DNA of 64,000 nucleotides from a virus. The notes beneath the pieces are model-generated. The model ran no database searches. It was not told the DNA's origin and saw nothing but the letters and a program-made list of their open reading frames with translations. The position numbers were made by a program, and so were the translations under genes. Positions 1 to 7,458 of this stretch are shown in pieces. The stretch spans positions 105,128-169,127 of IMG/VR virus record IMGVR_UViG_3300002138_000147; one strand, written 5' to 3'. The number at the start of each line of letters is the position of its first letter. Positions within the stretch are counted from its first letter, which is position 1.

Positions 1-581
1 ACAATATGAATATGTCCAGAGTATACACGCTCAAAACCAGCAAAATCATCAATATCAAGGATATCACGATTAAGTGGTCTAGTGGGATATAGTTGTGTTC
101 GACAACCATTCAAATCTGAATGACACAAAAGAATATCACAATTCTTGTGTTTGGTCATGATTTCTTTCTCACTATTCTTTCCATGAATCCATGGAAGCAT
201 AAGAATTTTATGATCATCAACATCAATTACACAATCCGTTGAATAGGTGGTTACATTTGGAATATTCCGAATTGAAACAACACTATTAATTGTTGGATCA
301 TTCATCATACGTTGATCGTGGTTACCTAAAAGAACATGACATTCAATTATCTTACCAAGTTCTTCAAAGATCTCCACAGCAAGCGTAAGAGCTCGCATAT
401 CGATCGATGTGCGGTTATCAAAAAGATCACCAAGAAAGAAGAACTTGTCATTTGGTTTTGCATTCTCCTTCAACAAAGGAATAAAGAATTCAAAGAAATA
501 ATTACGCATGAGATTGAGCCAGCGATCAGAATCTGTGCTATACTTACCAATGTGCGCATCAGAGAGAAACCATAACTTCAT
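1..581 (-). CDS. 47: Mre11/SbcD-like recombination nuclease subunit (T4 gp47-like), C-terminus cut by window edge
   Basis: Open frame running off the left edge; the ATG is at 581 (MKLWFLSDAHIG). The calcineurin-like phosphoesterase motifs appear in order: SDAHIG, GDLFDNR, GNHD, CHSD and SGHIH. These are the metal-binding signatures of Mre11/SbcD nucleases. In T4, gp47 pairs with the ATPase gp46 to resect DNA ends for recombination-dependent replication. About 193 residues are visible, so the capping domain and C-terminus lie outside. The gp46 partner is not in view. The family is clear; the gp47 assignment rests on the T4-like setting. Confidence 0.85.
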   Translation of the reverse strand, partial: MKLWFLSDAHIGKYSTDSDRWLNLMRNYFFEFFIPLLKENAKPNDKFFFLGDLFDNRTSIDMRALTLAVEIFEELGKIIECHVLLGNHDQRMMNDPTINSVVSIRNIPNVTTYSTDCVIDVDDHKILMLPWIHGKNSEKEIMTKHKNCDILLCHSDLNGCRTQLYPTRPLNRDILDIDDFAGFERVYSGHIHI

Positions 582-620
582 GCACTGTATACATCATTTT
601 AGACAATTTGTTTAAAAAGA

Positions 621-642
621 AAAGGAGCTAATTAGCTCCTTT
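621..642 (-). terminator. Rho-independent terminator
   Basis: Perfect inverted repeat around AGGAGCTAATTAGCTCCT, followed on the minus strand by a T-rich run. It lies just past the stop of the small basic gene. Confidence 0.75.
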
Positions 643-645
643 GTA

Positions 646-762
646 TTATCCTTGTCCGCGATTCATCTTCTTATAATTCTTTGAATTTTTATTCTTAGAA
701 CTACCAGCTTTTGCATGTACCTTAGGTCTTTTCTTGACGTGTGATTGACGTTTAAAAGACAC
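646..762 (-). CDS. Very small, strongly basic protein (38 aa)
   Basis: GTG-started frame (MSFKRQSHVKKRPKVHAK...) with a strong AAGGAGG Shine-Dalgarno sequence about 5 nt upstream, which decides the start. The product is almost entirely Lys, Arg, Ser, Asn and Gly and ends NRGQG. Its composition suggests nucleic-acid binding. It resembles short lysine-rich proteins common in Bacteroidota phages, but no function is known. It has its own terminator downstream. Confidence 0.6.
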   Translation of the reverse strand: MSFKRQSHVKKRPKVHAKAGSSKNKNSKNYKKMNRGQG

Positions 763-836
763 TGATCCTCCTTTTTTTATCTTCGCATTCTTTTACAAAT
801 TTGAATTATATATCAAAATGTTAAAAATAAAAAAAA

Positions 837-855
837 GGATACCCAACCGGTATCC
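837..855 (-). terminator. Rho-independent terminator
   Basis: Stem GGATACC/GGTATCC with a five-base loop, then a long T-run on the minus strand. It ends the unit of the gene at 882-1424. Confidence 0.75.
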
Positions 856-881
856 CTTTCTAACGCTGACAGTAGTAGAAA

Positions 882-1424
882 TTAGTCAGCGATGATTTGG
901 TAAATCTTTCCACCCATACGGATTTCTTTGATTGACTCAAGTTTGAATTTACGAACAACAACTTCGTCTTCTGCTTCAAGACCTTGTTTAGCAGCACTTG
1001 AACTTTTTTGTTTTAAGTAATCTGCGATTGTGTCTTTTGCAATAGGCTCACCATCACAGAAGTATTCAGACTTCGGTGTGTTATTTGTAAGGTATCCAAC
1101 AGTCAAATACAAAGAACCTTTGTAAAGAACAAGTGGTGTTCCTGGAATTGCTTCACCCCAAACTGGTGCACTTGCAACAAAATTTGCTTCTTTACCTTCT
1201 TTTACAAGACGTGCATTTACTGCTTTCTCATAATTGTAGTTCAAGAAAATGTTTGCTACAGCTTGTTTTGTGATACGACCGTGGTATGGATTACCAGTTT
1301 TGTTCATTTTTACTTCTGTAGTTGTTAAGATCGTTGCTGGTTTAGCTCCTTTAACTTGAGTAAGAACTCGCATCAAGTCTTGAGTATTTACCTGGATAAC
1401 TTCTTTTTGTGTTGCTGTTGACAT
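882..1424 (-). CDS. Conserved-looking phage protein of unknown function (180 aa)
   Basis: Starts MSTATQKEVIQVNTQDL. Mixed alpha/beta composition with no membrane segment and no motif I recognise. A Bacteroidota-type -7 box TATATTTG lies 23-30 nt upstream and a terminator follows the stop, so it is a monocistronic unit. The strong promoter and terminator suggest early, high expression (inference). Confidence 0.7.
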   Translation of the reverse strand: MSTATQKEVIQVNTQDLMRVLTQVKGAKPATILTTTEVKMNKTGNPYHGRITKQAVANIFLNYNYEKAVNARLVKEGKEANFVASAPVWGEAIPGTPLVLYKGSLYLTVGYLTNNTPKSEYFCDGEPIAKDTIADYLKQKSSSAAKQGLEAEDEVVVRKFKLESIKEIRMGGKIYQIIAD

Positions 1425-1446
1425 ATATTGCTTTTTGATTACATTA

Positions 1447-1454
1447 CAAATATA
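1447..1454 (-). promoter_or_regulatory. TAnnTTTG promoter -7 element
   Basis: TATATTTG on the minus strand, followed by the leader start TAATGTAATCAAAAA. The same TTTGTAAT.TAA arrangement precedes the genes at 23870 and 24430. It matches the known Bacteroidota sigma consensus TAnnTTTG. Confidence 0.6.
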
Positions 1455-1495
1455 GATAAAAAAATGATACGGCGGTGCAAAAAGAGAAAAAAAAA

Positions 1496-1903
1496 TTATT
1501 TAATTTCCCACCAAGTAATTGTTTTCTTATCCGGATCTTTATATGACTTGATTCTTTGATTCTCAGATAATCTTTTACCCATGTAATTCATGAAAAGATT
1601 TCCGTCAAGTTCATTTTTCCAACGCGTAGACAGATTTTTCAAATTCATATTCAAATGATCTATAATCTGTCTTGAAGTAACACGTTCGTGTTTTTCAATA
1701 AAATCAACACAGATACGCATATCACGATTCCATAATACTTGACTTGTTGTTGGTGCAGAAATAATAACAGGAGATTCCAATTCATCAATTATCTTTACCG
1801 TATTCTCAATCATAGAAACTAGATAACGTTTTCTTTGATAAACTAATTTTAATTCATCTTGGAACTCTTTTAGTTCGGCTTTATGTTTTTCTATTGTATC
1901 CAT
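1496..1903 (-). CDS. Unknown protein with N-terminal coiled coil (135 aa)
   Basis: Residues 1-40 are charged and heptad-like (IEKHKAELKEFQDELK). The C-terminal half (VTSRQIIDHLNMN...LSTRWKN) looks like a helix-turn-helix or winged-helix segment, so a small DNA-binding or regulatory protein is possible. The ATG overlaps the upstream stop by one base (TAATG), indicating coupled translation with 1903-2238. Function unknown. Confidence 0.6.
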   Translation of the reverse strand: MDTIEKHKAELKEFQDELKLVYQRKRYLVSMIENTVKIIDELESPVIISAPTTSQVLWNRDMRICVDFIEKHERVTSRQIIDHLNMNLKNLSTRWKNELDGNLFMNYMGKRLSENQRIKSYKDPDKKTITWWEIK

Positions 1904-2238
1904 TATAATGTGTCGTGTATAATTTCAACCGGTATAATTGTATCAACTACTATCGGTTTAGGTATGCGTTTTACTTGTATTGATTCTACTTTAATAGAAT
2001 CGATCTTTTTTTCAATGACAGGTTTTGGTGTCAGTGTATGAATAATACTGTCCTTTTCAAGAAGTTCATACTGTAAAATTTCATTCTCGAGTTTTAATGT
2101 TGTATTCGATTCACACTGATTTACAATAATACCACATGTAACAAATATAAACAACATTTTGAACAAAAGTTTCCAATTAATTTGTAATGATTGGTACCGA
2201 ACTTCTCGATTATTCTTTTTTGGTCTTGGTCTTGTCAT
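1903..2238 (-). CDS. Single-pass membrane-anchored small protein (111 aa)
   Basis: A basic N-terminus (MTRPRPKKNNREVR) is followed by one hydrophobic segment at about residues 25-42 (LLFKMLFIFVTCGIIV), then a polar Val/Ile/Pro-rich tail predicted outside the cytoplasm. Both ends overlap neighbours by a single base, so it sits in a translationally coupled operon with 2238-3116 and 1496-1903. The topology would fit a spanin-like or envelope protein, but no family is recognised. Confidence 0.6.
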   Translation of the reverse strand: MTRPRPKKNNREVRYQSLQINWKLLFKMLFIFVTCGIIVNQCESNTTLKLENEILQYELLEKDSIIHTLTPKPVIEKKIDSIKVESIQVKRIPKPIVVDTIIPVEIIHDTL

Positions 2239-3116
2239 TACGCAACGTATATAATATCACCACGAATAATGATGCGTTTCTCAGTTCCAAGGTATTGTTC
2301 TACATCATGACACAAACGATGATCAAAGATCAAAATATTTCCTCTGATGCATTCACTCTTACCAATAATCTCCTCATCCTTAACTGGACGATCCCAATCC
2401 ATATGATTACGTTCGTTTATTGGAATACTATTCTGTCCGTCTTTTACAAAACGTGTTGCAGCACCATAATTTGTTGTGAGATAAATCACAACACTCTTTA
2501 ATGTACGGTATTGTGAAATAGGATAAATGTACGATGCATCATAATGTGCATAATGTTGACCACCGTTTTCATATTGCATAAATCGCAATAGTGGCGACAT
2601 ACCGATTGGTTTGTAAAACATGTTATAGTCTACATCATTGTCTTGCCACCAATCTGTTGGTGTGAACTTTGTGCACATTTTTGGTTTTAGAAAAGGCATT
2701 ACACGTTGCCAGATTTGGTGTGCAACTTCAGGAGCCCATATTGATGTGCGTTTTGAACCAATACGTTCATCTTTCTGATCCATCATTCCTTGTACACCAA
2801 CATCTTCAAAGTTGTCTGATTGATTCATAAACTCAATCAATTGTGCACACTCATTATGTGTCAATGCGTTACGAATAATGACAGCCTGATCCTCATCTAT
2901 TCCAGGAATTCTTGTACTGTGTGTCAGTGGACCAAGTTGAATACTTGCAGCCGGTTCATAGAAACCTGGTAAAGAATCGGCACTGGGTTTTGTTGAAGTA
3001 ACAATAGAATCCATCCAAATGTCATTTTGATTATTTTGTTCTTCCATCAGTTTGATTGCTCGAACCTTAGCCGTTATCTCACGATTTGATTCTTGATTTA
3101 ATCTCATGCTTTCCAT
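2238..3116 (-). CDS. 2-oxoglutarate/Fe(II)-dependent oxygenase (292 aa)
   Basis: The C-terminal half has the prolyl-4-hydroxylase-like double-stranded beta-helix pattern. It carries an HxD motif at H191-Y-D193, the distal metal ligand H270 (LCHDVE), and a basic residue 10-15 positions later (R281/R285) to bind 2-oxoglutarate. The first ~75 residues form a variable leader. Such enzymes hydroxylate proteins or nucleic acids; the substrate here cannot be inferred. It is third of four to five tightly packed genes. Confidence 0.8.
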   Translation of the reverse strand: MESMRLNQESNREITAKVRAIKLMEEQNNQNDIWMDSIVTSTKPSADSLPGFYEPAASIQLGPLTHSTRIPGIDEDQAVIIRNALTHNECAQLIEFMNQSDNFEDVGVQGMMDQKDERIGSKRTSIWAPEVAHQIWQRVMPFLKPKMCTKFTPTDWWQDNDVDYNMFYKPIGMSPLLRFMQYENGGQHYAHYDASYIYPISQYRTLKSVVIYLTTNYGAATRFVKDGQNSIPINERNHMDWDRPVKDEEIIGKSECIRGNILIFDHRLCHDVEQYLGTEKRIIIRGDIIYVA

Positions 3117-3119
3117 TCT

Positions 3120-3476
3120 TTATCCCATTGCTGGACCAGGGACAAAATCCCTTGCCAATGTTCGTACAAATTCTTTCTGTGTCTCAGGTAATGAGTCATA
3201 CCATCCCTTCGCATCGATGTAGTCGAGATCGTTCTGATAAGCATACGGATTGTATACAGGTTCTTCTTCCCTATCGAAATCGAAAGTAATACATTTAGTA
3301 TCCCTTCCCTCATGTATAGCATATGTGATATGTTCATCCAATTCCATTGTCTCGTTATCACTGAGTTGTGTTGCAAGCTTCATGCAATTATCCATTGTAT
3401 AACCCAAATTTACACGAAGAAGCTTAATCAGTTCAAGCTTGTTGTGTACTACAATATTTTTGATCTTTACTTGCAT
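3120..3476 (-). CDS. Unknown protein, possible L7/L12-like N-terminal fold (118 aa)
   Basis: I place the start at ATG 3476 (MQVKIKNIVV), just after the upstream stop; a GTG at 3497 is an alternative. Residues 1-40 (KLELIKLLRVNLGYTMDNC) vaguely resemble the C-terminal domain of ribosomal protein L7/L12, which I note only as weak similarity. The C-terminus ends FVPGPAMG. It lies 3 nt upstream of the oxygenase gene, in the same operon. Confidence 0.55.
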   Translation of the reverse strand: MQVKIKNIVVHNKLELIKLLRVNLGYTMDNCMKLATQLSDNETMELDEHITYAIHEGRDTKCITFDFDREEEPVYNPYAYQNDLDYIDAKGWYDSLPETQKEFVRTLARDFVPGPAMG

Positions 3477-3480
3477 ATCC

Positions 3481-3882
3481 TTAACGTTTGATATCACCTG
3501 ACATAGTGCTCACCTTACCCATAATAGATTTAGCTGTTACATCACCTGACATTGTTTTTACATCATTTCCGACATCACCACAACGAACATCACCTGACTG
3601 TGTGTTGATACTACCAGCAACATTCTGACATTGAACACTGCCTGACATTGTTTTAACGCTTTCAGCATTTCCGTTCACCGTGATTTTCTCACAACAATCA
3701 GCATCTATCGATGCATCACCATGGACCTCGATGGTAACAGTGAGTGAATTTTCAAGATCCTTTGTCACATCCTTTCCACCGATTAGAATCTTATTATCGG
3801 TAATCTGAATATCACCACTTCCAGTATATTTCTTACCGTTGATGATTACAACACTTGAATTTTTATTTCCAAAGAGTTTCAT
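3481..3882 (-). CDS. Beta-solenoid-like repeat protein (133 aa)
   Basis: The second half has four short repeats of the type V-K-T-M-S-G-(S/D)-V (VKTMSGSVQC, INTQSGDVRC, VKTMSGDVTA, VSTMSGDIKR) spaced 16-18 residues apart. This is the periodicity of a small right-handed beta-helix like the DUF4097/bactofilin type. The N-terminus (VVIINGKKYTGSGDIQI) continues the strand-turn pattern. It is probably a structural or scaffolding protein, role unknown. First genes of this operon start from the promoter at 4123. Confidence 0.65.
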   Translation of the reverse strand: MKLFGNKNSSVVIINGKKYTGSGDIQITDNKILIGGKDVTKDLENSLTVTIEVHGDASIDADCCEKITVNGNAESVKTMSGSVQCQNVAGSINTQSGDVRCGDVGNDVKTMSGDVTAKSIMGKVSTMSGDIKR

Positions 3883-3884
3883 AA

Positions 3885-4100
3885 TTATTTTGTTTGAATG
3901 GGTACTTTGATTAACTGATATGGATCTTGCAAAAGTAACTTTGCATAATCTGGTATATTGCGATGAATATGTGCAATGCGAACCTTTTGTGGTGTAAACG
4001 AAACAACAGTTCCACGACTGAAGTCTCTGTATCCACGGGAAATGAAAACGACCTCATCACCAACATTTAGCTCTGCTCCTAAAAAATCTGTAAATGACAT
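3885..4100 (-). CDS. Small SH3/KOW-like beta-barrel protein (71 aa)
   Basis: The pattern ELNVGDEVVFISRG...RGTVVSFTPQKVRI resembles the small beta-barrel folds of KOW or SH3-like domains. It heads a leftward operon running to about 1496. The ATG is 22 nt from the -7 box at 4123-4130, giving a short leader. Function unknown. Confidence 0.6.
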   Translation of the reverse strand: MSFTDFLGAELNVGDEVVFISRGYRDFSRGTVVSFTPQKVRIAHIHRNIPDYAKLLLQDPYQLIKVPIQTK

Positions 4101-4110
4101 ATAAATAATT

Positions 4111-4130
4111 AATTGAACAATACAAATATA
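4111..4130 (-). promoter_or_regulatory. TAnnTTTG promoter with conserved ATTGTTCAATTAAT leader
   Basis: On the minus strand TATATTTG is followed immediately by TATTGTTCAATTAAT, a combination repeated at 7068, 22281, 41573, 60982 and 63208. It drives the operon starting at 4100. Confidence 0.7.
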
Positions 4131-4135
4131 ATAAA

Positions 4136-4161
4136 AAAACCGATACGAAACGCACCGGTTT
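4136..4161 (-). terminator. Probable terminator after the PARP gene
   Basis: AAAACCG...CGGTTTT inverted repeat with a 13-base interior, followed on the minus strand by a T-run. The T-run merges with the promoter region of the next gene. Confidence 0.55.
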
Positions 4162-4163
4162 TA

Positions 4164-4221
4164 AAAAGTAGTAGTAAAAGTAGTAGTAAAAGTAGTAGTA
4201 AAAGTAGTAGTAAAAGTAGTA
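4164..4221. repeat. 12-bp tandem repeat, about 4.8 copies
   Basis: The unit AAAAGTAGTAGT is repeated four times exactly, then partially, between the PARP stop codon and its terminator. In the PARP mRNA it would form an ACTACTACTTTT-repeat 3' untranslated region. No other copy was seen in the window. Confidence 0.9.
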
Positions 4222-4229
4222 AATTATTT

Positions 4230-5507
4230 TTATGCCTCAACAACTACAAGATACTTAACTGTATTTTGTTGTGATTGATAAACAATGTATTCATTGTTAC
4301 GAAGATCAATTCCACCTTGTGCAAATACAGAATCACAGTTCTCTTTTGCAAGGATTGAATGACACAATTTGTAGCAAGATGAATCATGGCGTTTGATGAT
4401 CTTTTGTTCACCCACATGCACATTGTAAAGAGCTAAAATTGCTGTATTGGCATTTCCACCAGCCCAGTATGAACCACGTCCTGACGTGTATCCAAATGAC
4501 TTCTGAAACTTGTCTGCAAAGTAGATACCATCACCAAACATTGAACCAGAATAAACGGCATTGGATGGACGAATAAGTAAACCGGTTGTAAGGATAGACC
4601 ACCAATTTTCATTTCGTGAACCATGCCAGAAAAGTTCTTCTTTTTGATTTTTGGCTTTCTTAATTTGTCCCTCGTAAGCTGATTGTGTTTTGGTATTTAC
4701 AACCTCAAATGCTTTACGGAATTTTCGTGAGTTATCAGCCATCAGACCTTTGATCTTATTGATCACAGCATCATCAGTTACTTCGATAACATCAAGACCA
4801 GATGATTTCAAAATGTCAGTTTCAACTTCTTCCTGATCTTCTTCAACATCACTGTCTTTCATATCAGCATTCAATTTTACCTGACCTGCCATAACGTCGA
4901 GTGTTGTCTGTTCTTCCGTAATGATTTCATTCTTACGTTCAGTAAGATCAGAATCAGGATCAACAAGATGTGTTTTCACATGTTTCATCTTACGAGGCAC
5001 AATACTGTAAAACGTCTGCAAGAGTTTGTTGAACTCAGCAATGTTGTTAGCATCTAATTGAAAACCTACAATTTGATCAAGTGTTTCCTGTGCTTTGTCA
5101 ACTTGCTTCTGTGTTACAGCTTCAGAACTTACGGTATAGTTTCGTTCTACCGATCCCTTTGCCCAACCTTGAAGATCTCGTACCATTTGTACAACTGCTG
5201 CTGATCTTGATGAAAGAAAATCTTTAAATACTGATTTCTTTTTAGTTCCTGTTGATGCATCAACATCAATCGTTACTGATTCATCAATGAATAGATCTGT
5301 CTGATCGACATAACCTTTCTTGATACTCGTCTTTTCACGATATGTTGCATCCCATTTCGACATCGGTTTAGTATCGGTCTGCGGTTTAGCTGCTCCAACA
5401 CGTCCGTAAGTTGCAGTGAAAGTACCATCACCGTTTTCGACCATGTTGTAATACTTATTATTGTTCGCATCACCATCAACCTTGATAAGTCTAACCTCTT
5501 TTCCCAT
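4230..5507 (-). CDS. PARP-family ADP-ribosyltransferase with WGR domain (425 aa)
   Basis: Residues 1-70 match the WGR pattern (KYYNMVENGDGTFTATYGRVG, then KKGY). The middle is helical like a PARP regulatory domain. The catalytic domain spans about 291-425 and carries the H-Y-E triad: H295 in FWHGSR, Y329 in GDGIYFA and E406 in NNEYIVY. The triad predicts an active enzyme that transfers ADP-ribose from NAD+ and, because E is present, possibly forms chains. WGR domains bind nicked or broken DNA. It is a monocistronic unit with its own promoter and terminator. It may modify host proteins or counter a defence (inference). Confidence 0.9.
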   Translation of the reverse strand: MGKEVRLIKVDGDANNNKYYNMVENGDGTFTATYGRVGAAKPQTDTKPMSKWDATYREKTSIKKGYVDQTDLFIDESVTIDVDASTGTKKKSVFKDFLSSRSAAVVQMVRDLQGWAKGSVERNYTVSSEAVTQKQVDKAQETLDQIVGFQLDANNIAEFNKLLQTFYSIVPRKMKHVKTHLVDPDSDLTERKNEIITEEQTTLDVMAGQVKLNADMKDSDVEEDQEEVETDILKSSGLDVIEVTDDAVINKIKGLMADNSRKFRKAFEVVNTKTQSAYEGQIKKAKNQKEELFWHGSRNENWWSILTTGLLIRPSNAVYSGSMFGDGIYFADKFQKSFGYTSGRGSYWAGGNANTAILALYNVHVGEQKIIKRHDSSCYKLCHSILAKENCDSVFAQGGIDLRNNEYIVYQSQQNTVKYLVVVEA

Positions 5508-5523
5508 TGATTTTCATTTTGTA

Positions 5524-5531
5524 CAAAAATA
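5524..5531 (-). promoter_or_regulatory. TAnnTTTG promoter -7 element for the PARP gene
   Basis: TATTTTTG on the minus strand, 16 nt upstream of the PARP ATG. Confidence 0.5.
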
Positions 5532-5557
5532 CGAAAATAAAACTACTTAAAAAACTT

Positions 5558-6112
5558 TTACACTAATAAATCAAGATAATAATTCAAAAACTCCAATCTA
5601 ATATTATTAGCAACAACTGGATCCAATTCATGTAACTGTTTCGTTGGTCGACTACCATCATACCATTTTGGTCCCATAAGCATTACACTCATTGAACATT
5701 GATCTAATGGTTTTACATAATGCCAACCATGTCTATTGAGCATCTCATAATAGAAACCATCATTCACAACAAGTTTACATACTTCATTTTTTACGATTTC
5801 GGATTGGAAACTGTTGTTAGCATTTTCTTGACCATAATGATAATTTTGTTCTGAATACGAAATTCCCATTTCATATGATCCTTTAATTACATGAATAGCT
5901 GATGGCCAAGGATGTGGATGATAAAGCGCTTCATTTGTATCACATTCTTCAATTTTGTGAAATGATAATCTGTAACCATTTCCAAGATCATATTGCAATC
6001 TTGAAACATATGGCTTTTCATAATCAATGTAAAGCGTTTTAAAATATTTAACAGGATAGCGTAGAATAGCTATTATCTGTTCCTTTTCAATCTGTTTTAG
6101 TAATCCAATCAT
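5558..6112 (-). CDS. Cupin-like protein (184 aa)
   Basis: Residues around 65-80 (HPHPWPSAIHVIKGSYEMG) resemble cupin motif 1 with clustered histidines. A later NRHGWHYVKP plus strand (CSMSVMLMG) could form motif 2. A metal-binding beta-barrel is likely; the reaction is unknown. Its start overlaps the HNH gene's end by 26 nt, so the two are probably co-expressed. Confidence 0.55.
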   Translation of the reverse strand: MIGLLKQIEKEQIIAILRYPVKYFKTLYIDYEKPYVSRLQYDLGNGYRLSFHKIEECDTNEALYHPHPWPSAIHVIKGSYEMGISYSEQNYHYGQENANNSFQSEIVKNEVCKLVVNDGFYYEMLNRHGWHYVKPLDQCSMSVMLMGPKWYDGSRPTKQLHELDPVVANNIRLEFLNYYLDLLV

Positions 6113-6569
6113 TTGGTCCTTGTAAATAATTATTTAAGTATGTGATATCACACTCCCATTTGTGTTCTGATCTTTGTTCAAATATACGAAAAGCACTTGA
6201 TACATACCTTGTCGCATCATATTTCGACATTTCATTGACATGCATTAATTGTTTGATAACAAGATCCGATTCACCGCGTATACCAGCAAGACCTGGATGT
6301 TTTACCTTGTGACATAAAGGACAGAGTGAGATAAGACCAATCAATTTTTGAATATGTGTCTCATCGTTGTAATCCCATATTTCATGACATTCAACAGGCC
6401 ATTTGAATCCTTGTACAAGTCCGGTCGATGAACAGATTTCACATTTGTGTCCAGCTCTTCTATAGCATTCCTTACGGAGTTTATCCCATTCTGTTCGAGT
6501 AACATTACTACGTACATTTGAATACCACGCTGTTTCAGGTACTAATTCAATGGTTAATTTATAATTCAT
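6087..6569 (-). CDS. HNH endonuclease (160 aa)
   Basis: The fold is a zinc-ribbon HNH: CEIC ... VECHEIWDYND ... LCPLCHKVKH, with the catalytic histidine in ECHE and a structural second CxxC. I start it at ATG 6569 (MNYKLTIELVPETAW) because the nine residues before it read through the promoter-like region. It may be a homing or free-standing nuclease or a host-DNA nuclease. Divergent motif TGCCACATATG lies 60 nt upstream. Confidence 0.75.
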   Translation of the reverse strand: MNYKLTIELVPETAWYSNVRSNVTRTEWDKLRKECYRRAGHKCEICSSTGLVQGFKWPVECHEIWDYNDETHIQKLIGLISLCPLCHKVKHPGLAGIRGESDLVIKQLMHVNEMSKYDATRYVSSAFRIFEQRSEHKWECDITYLNNYLQGPNDWITKTD

Positions 6570-6628
6570 ATACTTTATACAAAAAATATAAATCAAAGTC
6601 TAAATATGTGCATATATGCATACATATT

Positions 6629-6641
6629 ACATATGTGGCAT
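6629..6641 (-). promoter_or_regulatory. Recurrent motif ATGCCACATATGT (copy 1)
   Basis: Minus-strand ATGCCACATATGT, 60 nt upstream of the HNH gene. Copies 2 and 3 are at 19727 and 29987 at similar distance and orientation to their genes. Confidence 0.5.
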
Positions 6642-6657
6642 AATTTTTAATAAAAAA

Positions 6658-6679
6658 AAGAGGACCAAATGATCCTCTT
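6658..6679 (-). terminator. Rho-independent terminator
   Basis: AAGAGGA/TCCTCTT stem with an eight-base loop, then a long T-run on the minus strand, after the gene at 6700. Confidence 0.7.
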
Positions 6680-6699
6680 GTCGTTGTAGTTTGTTTCAA

Positions 6700-7056
6700 T
6701 TATGCAGTAGCTACTGTGCTTGTAACTGTCATAAATTCACGAACTGCTGTTTGAATGTCTTTGAAAGACTTTCTTGTTTTAACAGTTCCTGATTCAGTTT
6801 TTTCTGCTGTAATCATTGCAACAGCTGTACCACCATTTCTGTTAAGACGAATGGTTTTGTTACCAATCTCCATTTTGAAGTTCTCAACTTTGATTGCTTT
6901 TGGTTGCAATGAACGAAGAGCAAGTTCTGGTGTAAACAATTCACCATTAAGGATTGCTTTTTGGCGTGCTCTACAACGTTGTGATGCTTCACGTTTAATT
7001 TCTCTTAAGTGTGCTGCTTTTGCGTTTACTGCTGCTGCGAATTCTCTGTTTTTCAT
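6700..7056 (-). CDS. Basic protein of unknown function (118 aa)
   Basis: I start it at ATG 7056 (MKNREFAAAVNAK) because the longer frame to 7122 translates the promoter and leader. The N-terminal half is a long basic helix (KREASQRCRARQK). The C-terminal half is beta-rich (NKTIRLNRNGGTAVAMI). Monocistronic, with the conserved leader promoter and a terminator, which suggests strong early expression. No family recognised. Confidence 0.65.
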   Translation of the reverse strand: MKNREFAAAVNAKAAHLREIKREASQRCRARQKAILNGELFTPELALRSLQPKAIKVENFKMEIGNKTIRLNRNGGTAVAMITAEKTESGTVKTRKSFKDIQTAVREFMTVTSTVATA

Positions 7057-7067
7057 ATTTGTAATTA

Positions 7068-7089
7068 TTAATTGAACAATACAAAGATA
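7068..7089 (-). promoter_or_regulatory. TAnnTTTG promoter with conserved leader
   Basis: TATCTTTG followed by TATTGTTCAATTAATAATT on the minus strand. The whole segment through the upstream AAAGTTTTTTTATATCAAA is nearly identical to that at 22281-22330, so the promoter was duplicated. Confidence 0.7.
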
Positions 7090-7186
7090 GCAAAGTATTT
7101 GATATAAAAAAACTTTTACCACATTTTTTTTAAACTTTTTTAAAAAATAGTTCTAAAAACATAGATTTTAATAACATTTAAGACAT

Positions 7187-7453
7187 ATGAATACACTCAC
7201 ATCAATTAGATTATCTATTCCAGAACGCGATGTTTTGGAAGCATCTACTGATTTTAACGTTATCTGTATCCTAACACAATCTGTAATGGATAAGACTGGT
7301 GATAATACAGCATTGGAATTATCCGATAGACATATTGAATTATTATATGATTACTGTGTTGATAGTACAAATACTATTTTACATGGTCTTGCATCAAAAA
7401 TTTTAAAAGTAGATCGTTCAGTTATCAAACAAATTAATCTGGAACAAGTATAA
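7187..7453 (+). CDS. Small protein of unknown function (88 aa)
   Basis: MNTLTSIRLSIPERDVL..., acidic and helical with no recognisable motif. It ends 5 nt before the sliding-clamp gene, so it is probably co-transcribed with it and may be replication-linked (inference). Confidence 0.6.
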   Translation: MNTLTSIRLSIPERDVLEASTDFNVICILTQSVMDKTGDNTALELSDRHIELLYDYCVDSTNTILHGLASKILKVDRSVIKQINLEQV

Positions 7454-7458
7454 TTCGT

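Noticed and set aside
2187-2501. Plus-strand frame opposite the oxygenase and membrane protein genes
   Set aside because: Shadow of well-supported minus-strand genes; no promoter, no recognisable protein character.
4164-4221. CRISPR-like array
   Set aside because: Repeats are 12 bp, directly abutting, with no spacers; no cas gene is near.
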